This document shows positions 6,624-7,943 of a stretch of DNA of 7,943 nt, one piece after another. The notes under the pieces were generated by a model, which saw only the letters and a list, made by a program, of their open reading frames with translations, searched no databases and was not told the origin of the DNA. Source of the stretch: Pirellulales bacterium (GTDB lineage Bacteria > Planctomycetota > Planctomycetia > Pirellulales > JALHLM01); contig JALHLM010000275.1 in NCBI GenBank assembly GCA_022844585.1, forward strand, positions 1 to 7,943, in the 5' to 3' direction. Every line of letters begins with the position of its first letter. Positions within the stretch are counted from its first letter, which is position 1. The position numbers and the translations under genes were made by a program.

Positions 6624-7943
6624 GAATCGAACTATGGATGGCGTTGGAACGCGTGGCGCAGCGGATTCGCGGCGCCCGATTGTGGGGCGGGCTGACGCTG
6701 TGCTGGTTGATGTGGGCGGCGCTCGCCGGAGGCGCTTATTGGTCAGTCACCGCGCCGCAGGGCGCCGCGGCTTCGAGCGACTCGATGTTGCTCGCGCTCG
6801 GCATCGGCGCACTGGCCACGGCGCTTCTGTGTACGATTCGCGCGCTGCGCTCGGCACGTGATCCATTGTGGGTGGCGCGGCGGATCGAGGCGCGGCATCC
6901 GGAATTGTCGTCCGTGTTGATGGCCGCGGCCGAGCAGGCCGCCTCGCCGCCGGGCAGGCTGGGCTTTCTGCAGACGCAAGTGATCAATCAGGCGTTGCAG
7001 CATTGCCGCCGCAATCCCTGGGAAGAGATGATTTCGGTCTGGAAACTGGTCGGGTTGCAGATCGCCCACTTCAGCGCGCTGGCGGCGTTTTTGGTGGCGT
7101 TCAGCGCGTTGGCCGTGCATGCGCGCTCGGTGCGTCCGACGGAAACCGTCGCGCAACCGGCAAAGGTGGAGCGCGCGGACTATGAAATTCAAGTCGAGCC
7201 GGGAAACATCGAGTTGGAGCGAGGCTCGTCGCTGCTCGTGGTGGCCCGATTTGGGCGGCAGGTGCCGGCGGACGTGGCGCTGGTCACCGAGAATGCGTCG
7301 GCGGATTCCGCGACGCGGTCGATGTCGCGCAGCCTCGAAGACCCGGCGTTTGCCGGCCGTGTGGCCGAGGTCTCGGCGGATCTCGCCTACCATGTGACCT
7401 ACGACGGCCGCCGTAGCGAAACCTACCGCGTCAAGGTGTTCGACTACCCGGCGGTGGAACGGGTCGACGCCATCTTGCGTTATCCTGCGTTCACAGCGAA
7501 GGAATCGCAGACGATCGAAGACATTCGGCACGTCACCGCGGTGGAAGGGACGGAGTTGACGCTAATCGCGCGGCTCAACAAGCCGGTGCGCGCGGCGCGC
7601 TTCAAGGACGAGAAGTTCGGCGATCTGACGCTAGCCGCCGACGCCGACGATCCGCGCGTCGTGCGAACGACGTTGACATTGAAGGACACGCGCCGGCTCC
7701 GTTCCGAGTTGATCGACGCCGAAGGACGCCAGCAAAAGCAGGCCACGGAGATTGCCATCAAAGTGCTGCCGAACAATCCGGCAACCATCACGATGAAGCG
7801 GCCGGCGGGAGACGCGCAGGTTTCGCCTTTAGAGGAGTTGGAACTTGCGGCGGAACTGGCCGACGACTACGGCGTCTCGCGGCGAGGGATTCAATACATG
7901 ACCGCCGATGGCACGGAGCATGAAGTGCTACTGGGCGGCGACG
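6620..7943 (+). CDS. DUF4175-like membrane-anchored protein (3'-partial)
   Basis: The frame opens with ATG at 6620, overlaps the previous stop (ATGA), has GGAGGG 9 bases upstream and stays open to the window end, giving at least 441 residues. Three hydrophobic segments are visible: about 22-43, about 56-73 and about 146-167. Between the second and third is a cytoplasmic-looking stretch with RDPLWVARRIEARHPELSS, a pattern seen in DUF4175-like proteins that neighbour Bat genes. After the third helix comes a long beta-rich, probably periplasmic region: YEIQVEPGNIELERG, then ILRYPAFTAKESQTIEDI (from residue 285), and ADDYGV (414-419) close to the edge. These motifs suggest repeated Ig-like modules. 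No enzyme motif was seen. Its position directly after the BatA-like gene suggests an envelope component of the same complex, perhaps the extracytoplasmic scaffold. The family assignment is by overall pattern, and the C-terminal part, often the coiled-coil portion in this group, is not in view. Confidence 0.85.
   Translation, partial: MRIELWMALERVAQRIRGARLWGGLTLCWLMWAALAGGAYWSVTAPQGAAASSDSMLLALGIGALATALLCTIRALRSARDPLWVARRIEARHPELSSVLMAAAEQAASPPGRLGFLQTQVINQALQHCRRNPWEEMISVWKLVGLQIAHFSALAAFLVAFSALAVHARSVRPTETVAQPAKVERADYEIQVEPGNIELERGSSLLVVARFGRQVPADVALVTENASADSATRSMSRSLEDPAFAGRVAEVSADLAYHVTYDGRRSETYRVKVFDYPAVERVDAILRYPAFTAKESQTIEDIRHVTAVEGTELTLIARLNKPVRAARFKDEKFGDLTLAADADDPRVVRTTLTLKDTRRLRSELIDAEGRQQKQATEIAIKVLPNNPATITMKRPAGDAQVSPLEELELAAELADDYGVSRRGIQYMTADGTEHEVLLGGD

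Noticed and set aside
6743..7531. 262-codon minus-strand frame opposite the DUF4175-like gene
   Set aside because: The plus-strand frame has a strong start, membrane segments and family-like motifs; the antisense frame has none.

Overview
The window is a dense, GC-rich bacterial segment with every gene on the + strand. The content and order (a Peptidase_MA/TPR protein, a DUF4159 protein, a MoxR ATPase, a DUF58 protein, a BatA-type membrane VWA protein and a multi-spanning DUF4175-like protein) resemble the MoxR/Bat neighbourhoods of Planctomycetota, perhaps a Pirellulales-like lineage. That assignment is by gene content and protein style only; there is no rRNA or other taxonomic marker here.

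Layout: (1) 2-1489, the 3' part of a gene for a zinc metallopeptidase-like domain (HEFCH plus WLSEG) followed by about five TPR-like helical repeats; its 5' end lies outside the window. (2) 1486-2355, an exported DUF4159 protein that overlaps gene 1 by ATGA. (3) 2356-2524, a 169-base gap, T-rich compared with its surroundings, holding a perfect 9-bp inverted repeat (2396-2404 / 2473-2481). (4) 2525-3538, a MoxR-family AAA+ ATPase. (5) 3535-4515, a DUF58 protein with a VWA metal site. (6) 4512-6623, a BatA-like membrane protein with a VWA domain. (7) 6620-7943, the 5' part of a membrane-anchored DUF4175-like protein that runs off the window.

Four of the five junctions are 4-base stop/start overlaps (ATGA or GTGA), each with a purine-rich ribosome binding site inside the preceding gene. 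The genes are therefore probably two tightly coupled transcriptional blocks, or one operon with a single internal gap in front of moxR. By family knowledge, MoxR ATPases act as chaperone-like remodellers of VWA-domain partners. DUF58 would be the soluble partner and the BatA-like protein the membrane partner. The DUF4175-like protein and the exported DUF4159 and peptidase/TPR proteins would extend the machine into the cell envelope. The substrate is not identifiable from sequence.

The system is recognisable in type rather than new. The less explained parts are the inverted repeat before moxR, a shared LRxYLxxGG motif in the DUF4159 and BatA-like proteins, Gly/Arg-rich stretches in two proteins, and an 8-G tract in a signal-peptide codon run. 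No tRNA, rRNA, CRISPR array, insertion sequence or phage gene was seen.
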